Translations under genes and position numbers: made by a program
From: Phalacrocorax aristotelis
Lineage: Eukaryota > Chordata > Aves > Suliformes > Phalacrocoracidae
Direction: 5' to 3'
DNA: 64,000 nt
NCBI RefSeq assembly: GCF_949628215.1
Contig: NW_027441201.1
Span: forward strand, 186,001 to 250,000
In this document: positions 52,949 through 64,000 of the stretch, in pieces
Position numbering within the stretch: position 1 is the stretch's first letter
How the letters are laid out: the number at the start of each line of letters is the position of its first letter
The notes under the pieces: model-generated
Databases searched by the model: none
The model's input: only the letters and a program-made list of their open reading frames with translations
What the model was told of the DNA's origin: nothing

Positions 52949-55900
52949 GAAAAGGAGGAGCGAATTAATTCCTTGCTTTGCTTCCACGCACAGCTTTTGC
53001 TTTACCTATTAAACCGTCTTGATCTCAACCCATGATTTTTCTCACTTTTACCCTTCCAGCTCTCTCCCCCAGCCCACTGAGGGTGGAGCGAGCAAGCAGC
53101 TCCCTGGTGCAGAGTTGCCAGCTGAGGCTAAGCCACGGCACGCGCTTGTCCCGGTTTGGCAGGGAACGGACCGTCCGTCGCCTGGCTCCTGGAGCGACGG
53201 GCTGCTGGGCAGAGGGGGAGGCCACCAAAGGTGACGAGCAGGGCACAGGACAGTAGGAGGAGAGAAGAGCAGCATCCGGCTGGACGGGGGCGGGGGGGGG
53301 CGTGTGTGCGTGTAGTGAGAAGGCACGAGGCAGGGAACAGGACGGCCAGAGGAGGACAGGGAGCCTGACGGAGGTGGAGATAAAAGCAGCAGAGAGAGGG
53401 GAAGAGCAGGACACAGACCAACAAAGAAGGATGAGGAGCAGGCTGGAGACGCACAAAGAACCTGGGGCAGGCAGCACGACAGCGAGGGAGGAAAGAAGAA
53501 CAGGGGCAGGAAGCTGGACCGAGCGAGATGGAGACAGACAAGATAAGCGACAAGAACAGGGCAGAAAGGGAAGAATGAAGCCACGGGGACAGGGAGCCGA
53601 GACGGCCAACGACGGAGGGAAGGGGCCGGGGAGGGAACACCACAAAACAAACCATGGGGCTACGTGGTACAGAGCATGAGAAGGCAGAGAATTAACAATT
53701 AGGGACAGGGAGCCAGAAAAACAACAAAAAAAACACCAAAACAAAGGGAGATGGAGAGCAAAAGGAATCGCAATGCGTACAGAGAGAAGAGAGAAACAAT
53801 TCTAAAAGAGGGTCACGGGGAAGCCAGAGACAGCAAGATGGAGAAAGGACAGAAGCTACAGGCTACAGGGCAGAGAGGGAAGAATTAATGAATAGACGCA
53901 GAGAGCTGGGCAGAAAGAGGTGGAGAAAGGCTGAAGATCACACGGCCAACAGGGAAGAGAGAAGAGAGGGAGGAATTTTAAAAACAGGGGCAAGAAGCCA
54001 GAGAGAGGGAGAGAGAGGCAACAATAAATGGGGACAAGCCACAGGGCAGCGAGGAGGGAACCGATGAATAAGAACAGCAGACCAAAGAGAACACAATGTA
54101 GAATGGAAAAAAGGAACAGCGGCCTACAGGGAAGGAGGAATTAAAGATCAGGCACTGGGAGGCAGACAGAGACACATGAAGAAACAAGTGGGAAAAAAAA
54201 AAAAAAAACAACAACGGCAACGGGCTACAAAGACAGACAGAGAGGGAAGAAATAAAACATCGCAGCAAGGAGCTGGACAGAGAGAGATGAGGACAAACAA
54301 ATAGCACGGGTCTACGTGACAGAGAACGTGGAATTAGAACACAGAGAGAGGGAGCCGGACAGAGAGAGAGGCCGAGAGAAAAACCTAGACGGGCTACAGC
54401 GGGCAGAGGCAGGGATTAAAACCTAGGGACAGGGAGCTGGACAGAGAGAGACGGAGGTCACAGGGAACAGCGGTGGCTGCAGGAAGAACAGGAATCCACA
54501 AATAGGGAAAGGGAGCTCGACAGAGAAGAACTCAGAAAGGCAAGAACAGTAGCAGGGTGCAGAGCAGAGCAGACGAATGAAAAAGCGCGGGGGGAGCGTT
54601 GAGGCAGACAGAGAGAGATTAAGAAAAAAGTCACGGGCTACGTGGCAAAGCAGGAGGAATTCAGAAACGGGGATGGCAACCAAGGGAGAGTGAGCTGGTG
54701 AAGGACAACGGGCATTCCAAGTGAGGGACGGGGAGCTGGGAAAAGCGAGGCAGAGAAAAACAGAATCACAGAGAGAATCACACAAAGCCAAAAAAGAAGA
54801 AACTGAACAACAGGAACAGGTGTAACCAAAGCGATGAAATCAGCCAACCAGAGACGGTGTTCCATTACGGGAACATGGAGCGTACGAATCAGCGCACCTG
54901 TCGATCTGCATTTTAGTCCCTAGGCGATCGTTAACGTCAGCAGAACAACAGACAACGTGCTTCTGTCAGAAAAGGACGACAAAACGCGGTTTCGTGGAGC
55001 GGACTGAGAGAACTAGCCAAGACTGCCAAGATCAACAGCCAAGAAGGTAAAAGGCAATTCTGGCAGGGGGAGATCGCGACCACCGACTCACGGACCACCA
55101 CCGAGCCTGCGCAGCGATTTACATACGGAACGAGCAAGTTTGTACCGATCAGCAGACAGGACAATAATGAATACGTATGAATACGTAAAATTTTGATCTA
55201 CAAATTGAACGGGAAAGGTGCGTGAGGTACGCACGCCAGGAGGAGCGATCCCCCGTGCATCCGGCGCCGTGAATAAAGAATGCCTGCTCTTTAATACTAA
55301 ATTGGTCTTGAGGAGTTGTTTCCGATTTTACCGCGTTTTTCGGTAACACAGGGAGTCAGACCGAGAGAGCCAGAGAAAGACAAAAATACCGACAGGCTAC
55401 AGGACAGAGCAGGAGGAGTAAAAAAATAAAAACGGAGCCAGAGCCAGGCAGAGAGAGGCGGAGAAAGAACAAGTAGCCACAGGCTACAGGACAGAGAGAG
55501 GGAGGACTGAAAAGACGGGGAGGCAGGGAGCCACTCAGAGCGAGACGGAGAAAGAAGGTGCGGGGGGGGCGCAAAAAAAAAATAATTTTGCAGCAGGTAA
55601 GGAAAGAGAGGGGGCCGGGGGAGAGACAGGGAGGGCCCAGGACGTACAAGAGAGGCAACGGGGCCCCACTGGCCCAGGACTCACCGCGACTCTCGCTCTC
55701 AGCGCTGCTGGCACAATTTAGCCGTTCACATGCTTCTTTCCCCTCCTCTCCTCCCTGCCTCTTCTGCAGCTCCAGACTCTAGGCCGACCTCCACCTGAAG
55801 AGAACACGGGGGTGTCTTACAGCTCTTACGAGATGAGGCTTCCTAGGCACGTAGCCTAGCTCGCTCGTGCACTACACGCCCGTACCGAACTGCGGGTTCC

Positions 55901-56011
55901 AACTGTGGGAAGAAGGGGGAGTCCTTGGGGGCTACGGCATTTCTCTTCCTAACTAACCGTTACACATGACAGAGCCCTGCTTTCCCAGAAACAGCTCAAC
56001 ACCTGCCCGCC
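52949..56011 (+). repeat. Macrosatellite unit 8 (3063 bp)
   Basis: Reverts to AACAGGGGC and CAACGACGG (as in units 1 and 2) and introduces GAACCGATGAATAAG (shared with unit 9) and AAGATCAACAGCC (shared with 9 and 10). One extra G in the G-run near 53291. Next R-U5 fragment begins 55904. Confidence 0.92.
54821..55348 (+). mobile_element. Solo LTR of unit 8
   Basis: 528 bp; first copy with the AAGATCAACAGCC variant. Confidence 0.7.
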
Positions 56012-59000
56012 GAAAAGGAGGAGCGAATTAATTCCTTGCTTTGCTTCCACGCACAGCTTTTGCTTTACCTATTAAACCGTCTTGATCTCAACCCATGATT
56101 TTTCTCACTTTTACCCTTCCAGCTCTCTCCCCCAGCCCACTGAGGGTGGAGCGAGCAAGCAGCTCCCTGGTGCAGAGTTGCCAGCTGAGGCTAAGCCACG
56201 GCACGCGCTTGTCCCGGTTTGGCAGGGAACGGACCGTCCGTCGCCTGGCTCCTGGAGCGACGGGCTGCTGGGCAGAGGGGGAGGCCACCAAAGGTGAGGA
56301 GCAGGGCACAGGACAGTAGGAGGAGAGAAGAGCAGCATCCGGCTGGACGGGGGCGGGGGGGGCGTGTGTGCGTGTAGTGAGAAGGCACGAGGCAGGGAAC
56401 AGGACGGCCAGAGGAGGACAGGGAGCCTGACGGAGGTGGAGATAAAAGCAGCAGAGAGAGGGGAAGAGCAGGACACAGACCAACAAAGAAGGATGAGGAG
56501 CAGGCTGGAGACGCACAAAGAACCTGGGGCAGGCAGCACGACAGCGAGGGAGGAAAGAAGAACAGGGGCAGGAAGCTGGACCGAGCGAGATGGAGACAGA
56601 CAAGATAAGCGACAAGAACAGGGCAGAAAGGGAAGAATGAAGCCACGGGGACAGGGAGCCGAGACGGCCAACGACGGAGGGAAGGGGCCGGGGAGGGAAC
56701 ACCACAAAACAAACCATGGGGCTACGTGGTACAGAGCATGAGAAGGCAGAGAATTAACAATTAGGGACAGGGAGCCAGAAAAACAACAAAAAAAACACCA
56801 AAACAAAGGGAGATGGAGAGCAAAAGGAATCGCAATGCGTACAGAGAGAAGAGAGAAACAATTCTAAAAGAGGGTCACGGGGAAGCCAGAGACAGCAAGA
56901 TGGAGAAAGGACAGAAGCTACAGGCTACAGGGCAGAGAGGGAAGAATTAATGAATAGACGCAGAGAGCTGGGCAGAAAGAGGTGGAGAAAGGCTGAAGAT
57001 CACACGGCCAACAGGGAAGAGAGAAGAGAGGGAGGAATTTTAAAAACAGGGGCAAGAAGCCAGAGAGAGGGAGAGATAGGCAACAATAAATGGGGACAAG
57101 CCACAGGGCAGCGAGGAGGGAACCGATGAATAAGAACAGCAGACCAAAGAGAACACAATGTAGAATGGAAAAAAGGAACAGCGGCCTACAGGGAAGGAGG
57201 AATTAAAGATCAGGCACTGGGAGGCAGACAGAGACACATGAAGAAACAAGTGGGAAAAAAAAAAAAAAACAACAACGGCAACGGGCTACAAAGACAGACA
57301 GAGAGGGAAGAAATAAAACATCGCAGCAAGGAGCTGGACAGAGAGAGATGAGGACAAACAAATAGCACGGGTCTACGTGACAGAGAACGTGGAATTAGAA
57401 CACAGAGAGAGGGAGCCGGACAGAGAGAGAGGCCGAGAGAAAAACCTAGACGGGCTACAGCGGGCAGAGGCAGGGATTAAAACCTAGGGACAGGGAGCTG
57501 GACAGAGAGAGACGGAGGTCACAGGGAACAGCGGTGGCTGCAGGAAGAACAGGAATCCACAAATAGGGAAAGGGAGCTCGACAGAGAAGAACTCAGAAAG
57601 GCAAGAACAGTAGCAGGGTGCAGAGCAGAGCAGACGAATGAAAAAGCGCGGGGGGAGCGTTGAGGCAGACAGAGAGAGATTAAGAAAAAAGTCACGGGCT
57701 ACGTGGCAAAGCAGGAGGAATTCAGAAACGGGGATGGCAACCAAGGGAGAGTGAGCTGGTGAAGGACAACGGGCATTCCAAGTGAGGGACGGGGAGCTGG
57801 GAAAAGCGAGGCAGAGAAAAACAGAATCACAGAGAGAATCACACAAAGCCAAAAAAGAAGAAACTGAACAACAGGAACAGGTGTAACCAAAGCGATGAAA
57901 TCAGCCAACCAGAGACGGTGTTCCATTACGGGAACATGGAGCGTACGAATCAGCGCACCTGTCGATCTGCATTTTAGTCCCTAGGCGATCGTTAACGTCA
58001 GCAGAACAACAGACAACGTGCTTCTGTCAGAAAAGGACGACAAAACGCGGTTTCGTGGAGCGGACTGAGAGAACTAGCCAAGACTGCCAAGATCAACAGC
58101 CAAGAAGGTAAAAGGCAATTCTGGCAGGGGGAGATCGCGACCACCGACTCACGGACCACCACCGAGCCTGCGCAGCGATTTACATACGGAACGAGCAAGT
58201 TTGTACCGATCAGCAGACAGGACAATAATGAATACGTATGAATACGTAAAATTTTGATCTACAAATTGAACGGGAAAGGTGCGTGAGGTACGCACGCCAG
58301 GAGGAGCGATCCCCCGTGCATCCGGCGCCGTGAATAAAGAACGCCTGCTCTTTAATACTAAATTGGTCTTGAGGAGTTGTTTCCGATTTTACCGCGTTTT
58401 TCGGTAACACAGGGAGTCAGACCGAGAGAGCCAGAGAAAGACAAAAATACCGACAGGCTACAGGACAGAGCAGGAGGAGTAAAAAAATAAAAACGGAGCC
58501 AGAGCCAGGCAGAGAGAGGCGGAGAAAGAACAAGTAGCCACAGGCTACAGGACAGAGAGAGGGAGGACTGAAAAGACGGGGAGGCAGGGAGCCACTCAGA
58601 GCGAGACGGAGAAAGAAGGTGCGGGGGGGGCGCAAAAAAAAAATAATTTTGCAGCAGGTAAGGAAAGAGAGGGGGCCGGGGGAGAGACAGGGAGGGCCCA
58701 GGACGTACAAGAGAGGCAACGGGGCCCCACTGGCCCAGGACTCACCGCGACTCTCGCTCTCAGCGCTGCTGGCACAATTTAGCCGTTCACATGCTTCTTT
58801 CCCCTCCTCTCCTCCCTGCCTCTTCTGCAGCTCCAGACTCTAGGCCGACCTCCACCTGAAGAGAACACGGGGGTGTCTTACAGCTCTTACGAGATGAGGC
58901 TTCCTAGGCACGTAGCCTAGCTCGCTCGTGCACTACACGCCCGTACCGAACTGCGGGTTCCAACTGTGGGAAGAAGGGGGAGTCCTTGGGGGCTACGGCA

Positions 59001-59072
59001 TTTCTCTTCCTAACTAACCGTTACACATGACAGAGCCCTGCTTTCCCAGAAACAGCTCAACACCTGCCCGCC
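56012..59072 (+). repeat. Macrosatellite unit 9 (3061 bp)
   Basis: Has GTGAGGAGC, GAACCGATG and GGGAGAGATAGGC; the last is shared only with unit 10. Next R-U5 fragment begins 58965. Confidence 0.92.
57882..58409 (+). mobile_element. Solo LTR of unit 9
   Basis: 528 bp; AATAAAGAACGCC replaces AATAAAGAATGCC just after the poly(A) signal. Confidence 0.7.
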
Positions 59073-62000
59073 GAAAAGGAGGAGCGAATTAATTCCTTGC
59101 TTTGCTTCCACGCACAGCTTTTGCTTTACCTATTAAACCGTCTTGATCTCAACCCATGATTTTTCTCACTTTTACCCTTCCAGCTCTCTCCCCCAGCCCA
59201 CTGAGGGTGGAGCGAGCAAGCAGCTCCCTGGTGCAGAGTTGCCAGCTGAGGCTAAGCCACGGCACGCGCTTGTCCCGGTTTGGCAGGGAACGGACCGTCC
59301 GTCGCCTGGCTCCTGGAGCGACGGGCTGCTGGGCAGAGGGGGAGGCCACCAAAGGTGAGGAGCAGGGCACAGGACAGTAGGAGGAGAGAAGAGCAGCATC
59401 CGGCTGGACGGGGGCGGGGGGGGCGTGTGTGCGTGTAGTGAGAAGGCACGAGGCAGGGAACAGGACGGCCAGAGGAGGACAGGGAGCCTGACGGAGGTGG
59501 AGATAAAAGCAGCAGAGAGAGGGGAAGAGCAGGACACAGACCAACAAAGAAGGATGAGGAGCAGGCTGGAGACGCACAAAGAACCTGGGGCAGGCAGCAC
59601 GACAGCGAGGGAGGAAAGAAGAACAGGGGCAGGAAGCTGGACCGAGCGAGATGGAGACAGACAAGATAAGCGACAAGAACAGGGCAGAAAGGGAAGAATG
59701 AAGCCACGGGGACAGGGAGCCGAGACGGCCAACGACGGAGGGAAGGGGCCGGGGAGGGAACACCACAAAACAAACCATGGGGCTACGTGGTACAGAGCAT
59801 GAGAAGGCAGAGAATTAACAATTAGGGACAGGGAGCCAGAAAAACAACAAAAAAAACACCAAAACAAAGGGAGATGGAGAGCAAAAGGAATCGCAATGCG
59901 TACAGAAAGAAGAGAGAAACAATTCTAAAAGAGGGTCACGGGGAAGCCAGAGACAGCAAGATGGAGAAAGGACAGAAGCTACAGGCTACAGGGCAGAGAG
60001 GGAAGAATTAATGAATAGACGCAGAGAGCTGGGCAGAAAGAGGTGGAGAAAGGCTGAAGATCACACGGCCAACAGGGAAGAGAGAAGAGAGGGAGGAATT
60101 TTAAAAACAGGGGCAAGAAGCCAGAGAGAGGGAGAGATAGGCAACAATAAATGGGGACAAGCCACAGGGCAGCGAGGAGGGAATCGATGAATAAGAACAG
60201 CAGACCAAAGAGAACACAATGTAGAATGGAAAAAAGGAACAGCGGCCTACAGGGAAGGAGGAATTAAAGATCAGGCACTGGGAGGCAGACAGAGACACAT
60301 GAAGAAACAAGTGGGAAAAAAAAAAAAAACAACAACGGCAACGGGCTACAAAGACAGACAGAGAGGGAAGAAAAAACATCGCAGCAAGGAGCTGGACAGA
60401 GAGAGATGAGGACAAACAAATAGCACGGGTCTACGTGACAGAGAACGTGGAATTAGAACACAGAGAGAGGGAGCCGGACAGAGAGAGAGGCCGAGAGAAA
60501 AACCTAGACGGGCTACAGCGGGCAGAGGCAGGGATTAAAACCTAGGGACAGGGAGCTGGACAGAGAGAGACGGAGGTCACAGGGAACAGCGGTGGCTGCA
60601 GGAAGAACAGGAATCCACAAATAGGGAAAGGGAGCTCGACAGAGAAGAACTCAGAAAGGCAAGAACAGTAGCAGGGTGCAGAGCAGAGCAGACGAATGAA
60701 AAAGCGCGGGGGGAGCGTTGAGGCAGACAGAGAGAGATTAAGAAAAAAGTCACGGGCTACGTGGCAAAGCAGGAGGAATTCAGAAACGGGGATGGCAACC
60801 AAGGGAGAGTGAGCTGGTGAAGGACAACGGGCATTCCAAGTGAGGGACGGGGAGCTGGGAAAAGCGAGGCAGAGAAAAACAGAATCACAGAGAGAATCAC
60901 ACAAAGCCAAAAAAGAAGAAACTGAACAACAGGAACAGGTGTAACCAAAGCGATGAAATCAGCCAACCAGAGACGGTGTTCCATTACGGGAACATGGAGC
61001 GTACGAATCAGCGCACCTGTCGATCTGCATTTTAGTCCCTAGGCGATCGTTAATGTCAGCAGAACAACAGACAACGTGCTTCTGTCAGAAAAGGACGACA
61101 AAACGCGGTTTCGTGGAGCGGACTGAGAGAACTAGCCAAGACTGCCAAGATCAACAGCCAAGAAGGTAAAAGGCAATTCTGGCAGGGGGAGATCGCGACC
61201 ACCGACTCACGGACCACCACCGAGCCTGCGCAGCGATTTACATACGGAACGAGCAAGTTTGTACCGATCAGCAGACAGGACAATAATGAATACGTATGAA
61301 TACGTAAAATTTTGATCTACAAATTGAACGGGAAAGGTGCGTGAGGTACGCACGCCAGGAGGAGCGATCCCCCGTGCATCCGGCGCCGTGAATAAAGAAT
61401 GCCTGCTCTTTAATACTAAATTGGTCTTGAGGAGTTGTTTCCGATTTTACCGCGTTTTTCGGTAACACAGGGAGTCAGACCGAGAGAGCCAGAGAAAGAC
61501 AAAAATACCGACAGGCTACAGGACAGAGCAGGAGGAGTAAAAAAATAAAAACGGAGCCAGAGCCAGGCAGAGAGAGGCGGAGAAAGAACAAGTAGCCACA
61601 GGCTACAGGACAGAGAGAGGGAGGACTGAAAAGACGGGGAGGCAGGGAGCCACTCAGAGCGAGACGGAGAAAGAAGGTGTGGGGGGGGCGCAAAAAAAAA
61701 ATAATTTTGCAGCAGGTAAGGAAAGAGAGGGGGCCGGGGGAGAGACAGGGAGGGCCCAGGACGTACAAGAGAGGCAACGGGGCCCCACTGGCCCAGGACT
61801 CACCGCGACTCTCGCTCTCAGCGCTGCTGGCACAATTTAGCCGTTCACATGCTTCTTTCCCCTCCTCTCCTCCCTGCCTCTTCTGCAGCTCCAGACTCTA
61901 GGCCGACCTCCACCTGAAGAGAACACGGGGGTGTCTTACAGCTCTTACGAGATGAGGCTTCCTAGGCACGTAGCCTAGCTCGCTCGTGCACTACACGCCC

Positions 62001-62130
62001 GTACCGAACTGCGGGTTCCAACTGTGGGAAGAAGGGGGAGTCCTTGGGGGCTACGGCATTTCTCTTCCTAACTAACCGTTACACATGACAGAGCCCTGCT
62101 TTCCCAGAAACAGCTCAACACCTGCCCGCC
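59073..62130 (+). repeat. Macrosatellite unit 10 (3058 bp)
   Basis: Shares GAGAGATAGGC with unit 9. A three-to-four-base loss (GGAAGAAAAAACATCG near 60369) accounts for its short length. Next R-U5 fragment begins 62023. Confidence 0.92.
60940..61467 (+). mobile_element. Solo LTR of unit 10
   Basis: 528 bp; CGTTAATGTCAGC variant near 61050, also seen in the unit 3 copy. Confidence 0.7.
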
Positions 62131-64000
62131 GAAAAGGAGGGGCGAATTAATTCCTTGCTTTGCTTCCACGCACAGCTTTTGCTTTACCTATTAAACCGTC
62201 TTGATCTCAACCCATGATTTTTCTCACTTTTACCCTTCCAGCTCTCTCCCCCAGCCCACTGAGGGTGGAGCGAGCAAGCAGCTCCCTGGTGCAGAGTTGC
62301 CAGCTGAGGCTAAGCCACGGCACGCGCTTGTCCCGGTTTGGCAGGGAACGGACCGTCCGTCGCCTGGCTCCTGGAGCGACGGGCTGCTGGGCAGAGGGGG
62401 AGGCCACCAAAGGTGAGGAGCAGGGCACAGGACAGTAGGAGGAGAGAAGAGCAGCATCCGGCTGGACGGGGGCGGGGGGGGCGTGTGTGCGTGTAGTGAG
62501 AAGGCACGAGGCAGGGAACAGGACGGCCAGAGGAGGACAGGGAGCCTGACGGAGGTGGAGATAAAAGCAGCAGAGAGAGGGGAAGAGCAGGACACAGACC
62601 AACAAAGAAGGATGAGGAGCAGGCTGGAGACGCACAAAGAACCTGGGGCAGGCAGCACGACAGCGAGGGAGGAAAGAAGAACAGGGGCAGGAAGCTGGAC
62701 CGAGCGAGATGGAGACAGACAAGATAAGCGACAAGAACAGGGCAGAAAGGGAAGAATGAAGCCACGGGGACAGGGAGCCGAGACGGCCAACGACGGAGGG
62801 AAGGGGCCGGGGAGGGAACACCACAAAACAAACCATGGGGCTACGTGGTACAGAGCATGAGAAGGCAGAGAATTAACAATTAGGGACAGGGAGCCAGAAA
62901 AACAACAAAAAAAACACCAAAACAAAGGGAGATGGAGAGCAAAAGGAATCGCAATGCGTACAGAGAGAAGAGAGAAACAATTCTAAAAGAGGGTCACGGG
63001 GAAGCCAGAGACAGCAAGATGGAGAAAGGACAGAAGCTACAGGCTACAGGGCAGAGAGGGAAGAATTAATGAATAGACGCAGAGAGCTGGGCAGAAAGAG
63101 GTGGAGAAAGGCTGAAGATCACACGGCCAACAGGGAAGAGAGAAGAGAGGGAGGAATTTTAAAAACAGGGGCAAGAAGCCAGAGAGAGGGAGAGAGAGGC
63201 AACAATAAATGGGGACAAGCCACAGGGCAGCGAGGAGGGAATCGATGAATAAGAACAGCAGACCAAAGAGAACACAATGTAGAATGGAAAAAAGGAACAG
63301 CGGCCTACAGGGAAGGAGGAATTAAAGATCAGGCACTGGGAGGCAGACAGAGACACATGAAGAAACAAGTGGGGAAAAAAAAAAAAAAACCAACAACGGC
63401 AACGGGCTACAAAGACAGACAGAGAGGGAAGAAATAAAACATCGCAGCAAGGAGCTGGACAGAGAGAGATGAGGACAAACAAATAGCACGGGTCTACGTG
63501 ACAGAGAACGTGGAATTAGAACACAGAGAGAGGGAGCCGGACAGAGAGAGAGGCCGAGAGAAAAACCTAGACGGGCTACAGCGGGCAGAGGCAGGGATTA
63601 AAACCTAGGGACAGGGAGCTGGACAGAGAGAGACGGAGGTCACAGGGAACAGCGGTGGCTGCAGGAAGAACAGGAATCCACAAATAGGGAAAGGGAGCTC
63701 GACAGAGAAGAACTCAGAAAGGCAAGAACAGTAGCAGGGTGCAGAGCAGAGCAGACGAATGAAAAAGCGCGGGGGGAGCGTTGAGGCAGACAGAGAGAGA
63801 TTAAGAAAAAAGTCACGGGCTACGTGGCAAAGCAGGAGGAATTCAGAAACGGGGATGGCAACCAAGGGAGAGTGAGCTGGTGAAGGACAACGGGCATTCC
63901 AAGTGAGGGACGGGGAGCTGGGAAAAGCGAGGCAGAGAAAAACAGAATCACAGAGAGAATCACACAAAGCCAAAAAAGAAGAAACTGAACAACAGGAACA
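62131..64000 (+). repeat. Macrosatellite unit 11, cut by window end
   Basis: 1870 bp of canonical sequence with a private GGAGGGGCGAATT at its start. The window stops about two bases before the CAGG that precedes the solo LTR, so the array continues to the right. Confidence 0.9.

Overview
The window reads as bird nuclear DNA. There are no operon-like gene series and no compelling long gene. It is GC- and CpG-rich, carries minisatellites, and contains at least two complete copies and many partial copies of a long terminal repeat (LTR) whose U3-R-U5 text I recognise as a common avian endogenous-retrovirus LTR. I cannot name the species. A microchromosome or a sex-chromosome/heterochromatic amplicon would fit, but that is inference.

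Layout. (1) 1-11034: three tandem units of a composite macrosatellite. The canonical unit is about 3.06 kb; the second is a 4.99 kb long form with an extra CpG-rich block ('block B') and a complete LTR. (2) 11035-37830: a 26.8 kb spacer. It holds a diverged block-B fragment, two diverged copies of one segment (11.5-12.4 and about 26.25-27.9 kb), four decayed copies of an exon-like module on the minus strand (12.5, 31.6, 32.7, 34.4 kb), three CpG islands, a 57-bp GC minisatellite, a strong CTCF-type site, an AT-rich possible conserved non-coding element, and a 2.7 kb higher-order minisatellite (23655-26345). That minisatellite's 75-bp monomer carries a perfect NRF1-type palindrome; I count 20 exact copies. 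(3) 37888-40675: a partial long unit with a second block B. (4) 40676-64000: eight further units in the same orientation, the last cut by the window end.

Each canonical unit is built from the R-U5 part of the avian LTR, a long purine-rich (GA) tract made of old 60-100 bp sub-repeats, a 528-bp second LTR inserted in that tract with a 4-bp target duplication, and a short CpG-containing block. The long form suggests how the short one arose: about 2 kb, comprising block B and the LTR U3, is missing from the canonical units. Block B carries a 62-bp minisatellite of ZNF143/SBS-like sites, so the ancestral long unit looks promoter-competent and the amplified short units look promoter-deleted.

Protein-coding evidence is weak. 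The many open frames in the repeats are overlapping, open on both strands, and follow repeat periodicity. A few short exon-like segments with good splice signals and one 50-codon frame are listed at low confidence. No tRNA, rRNA or CRISPR array was seen.
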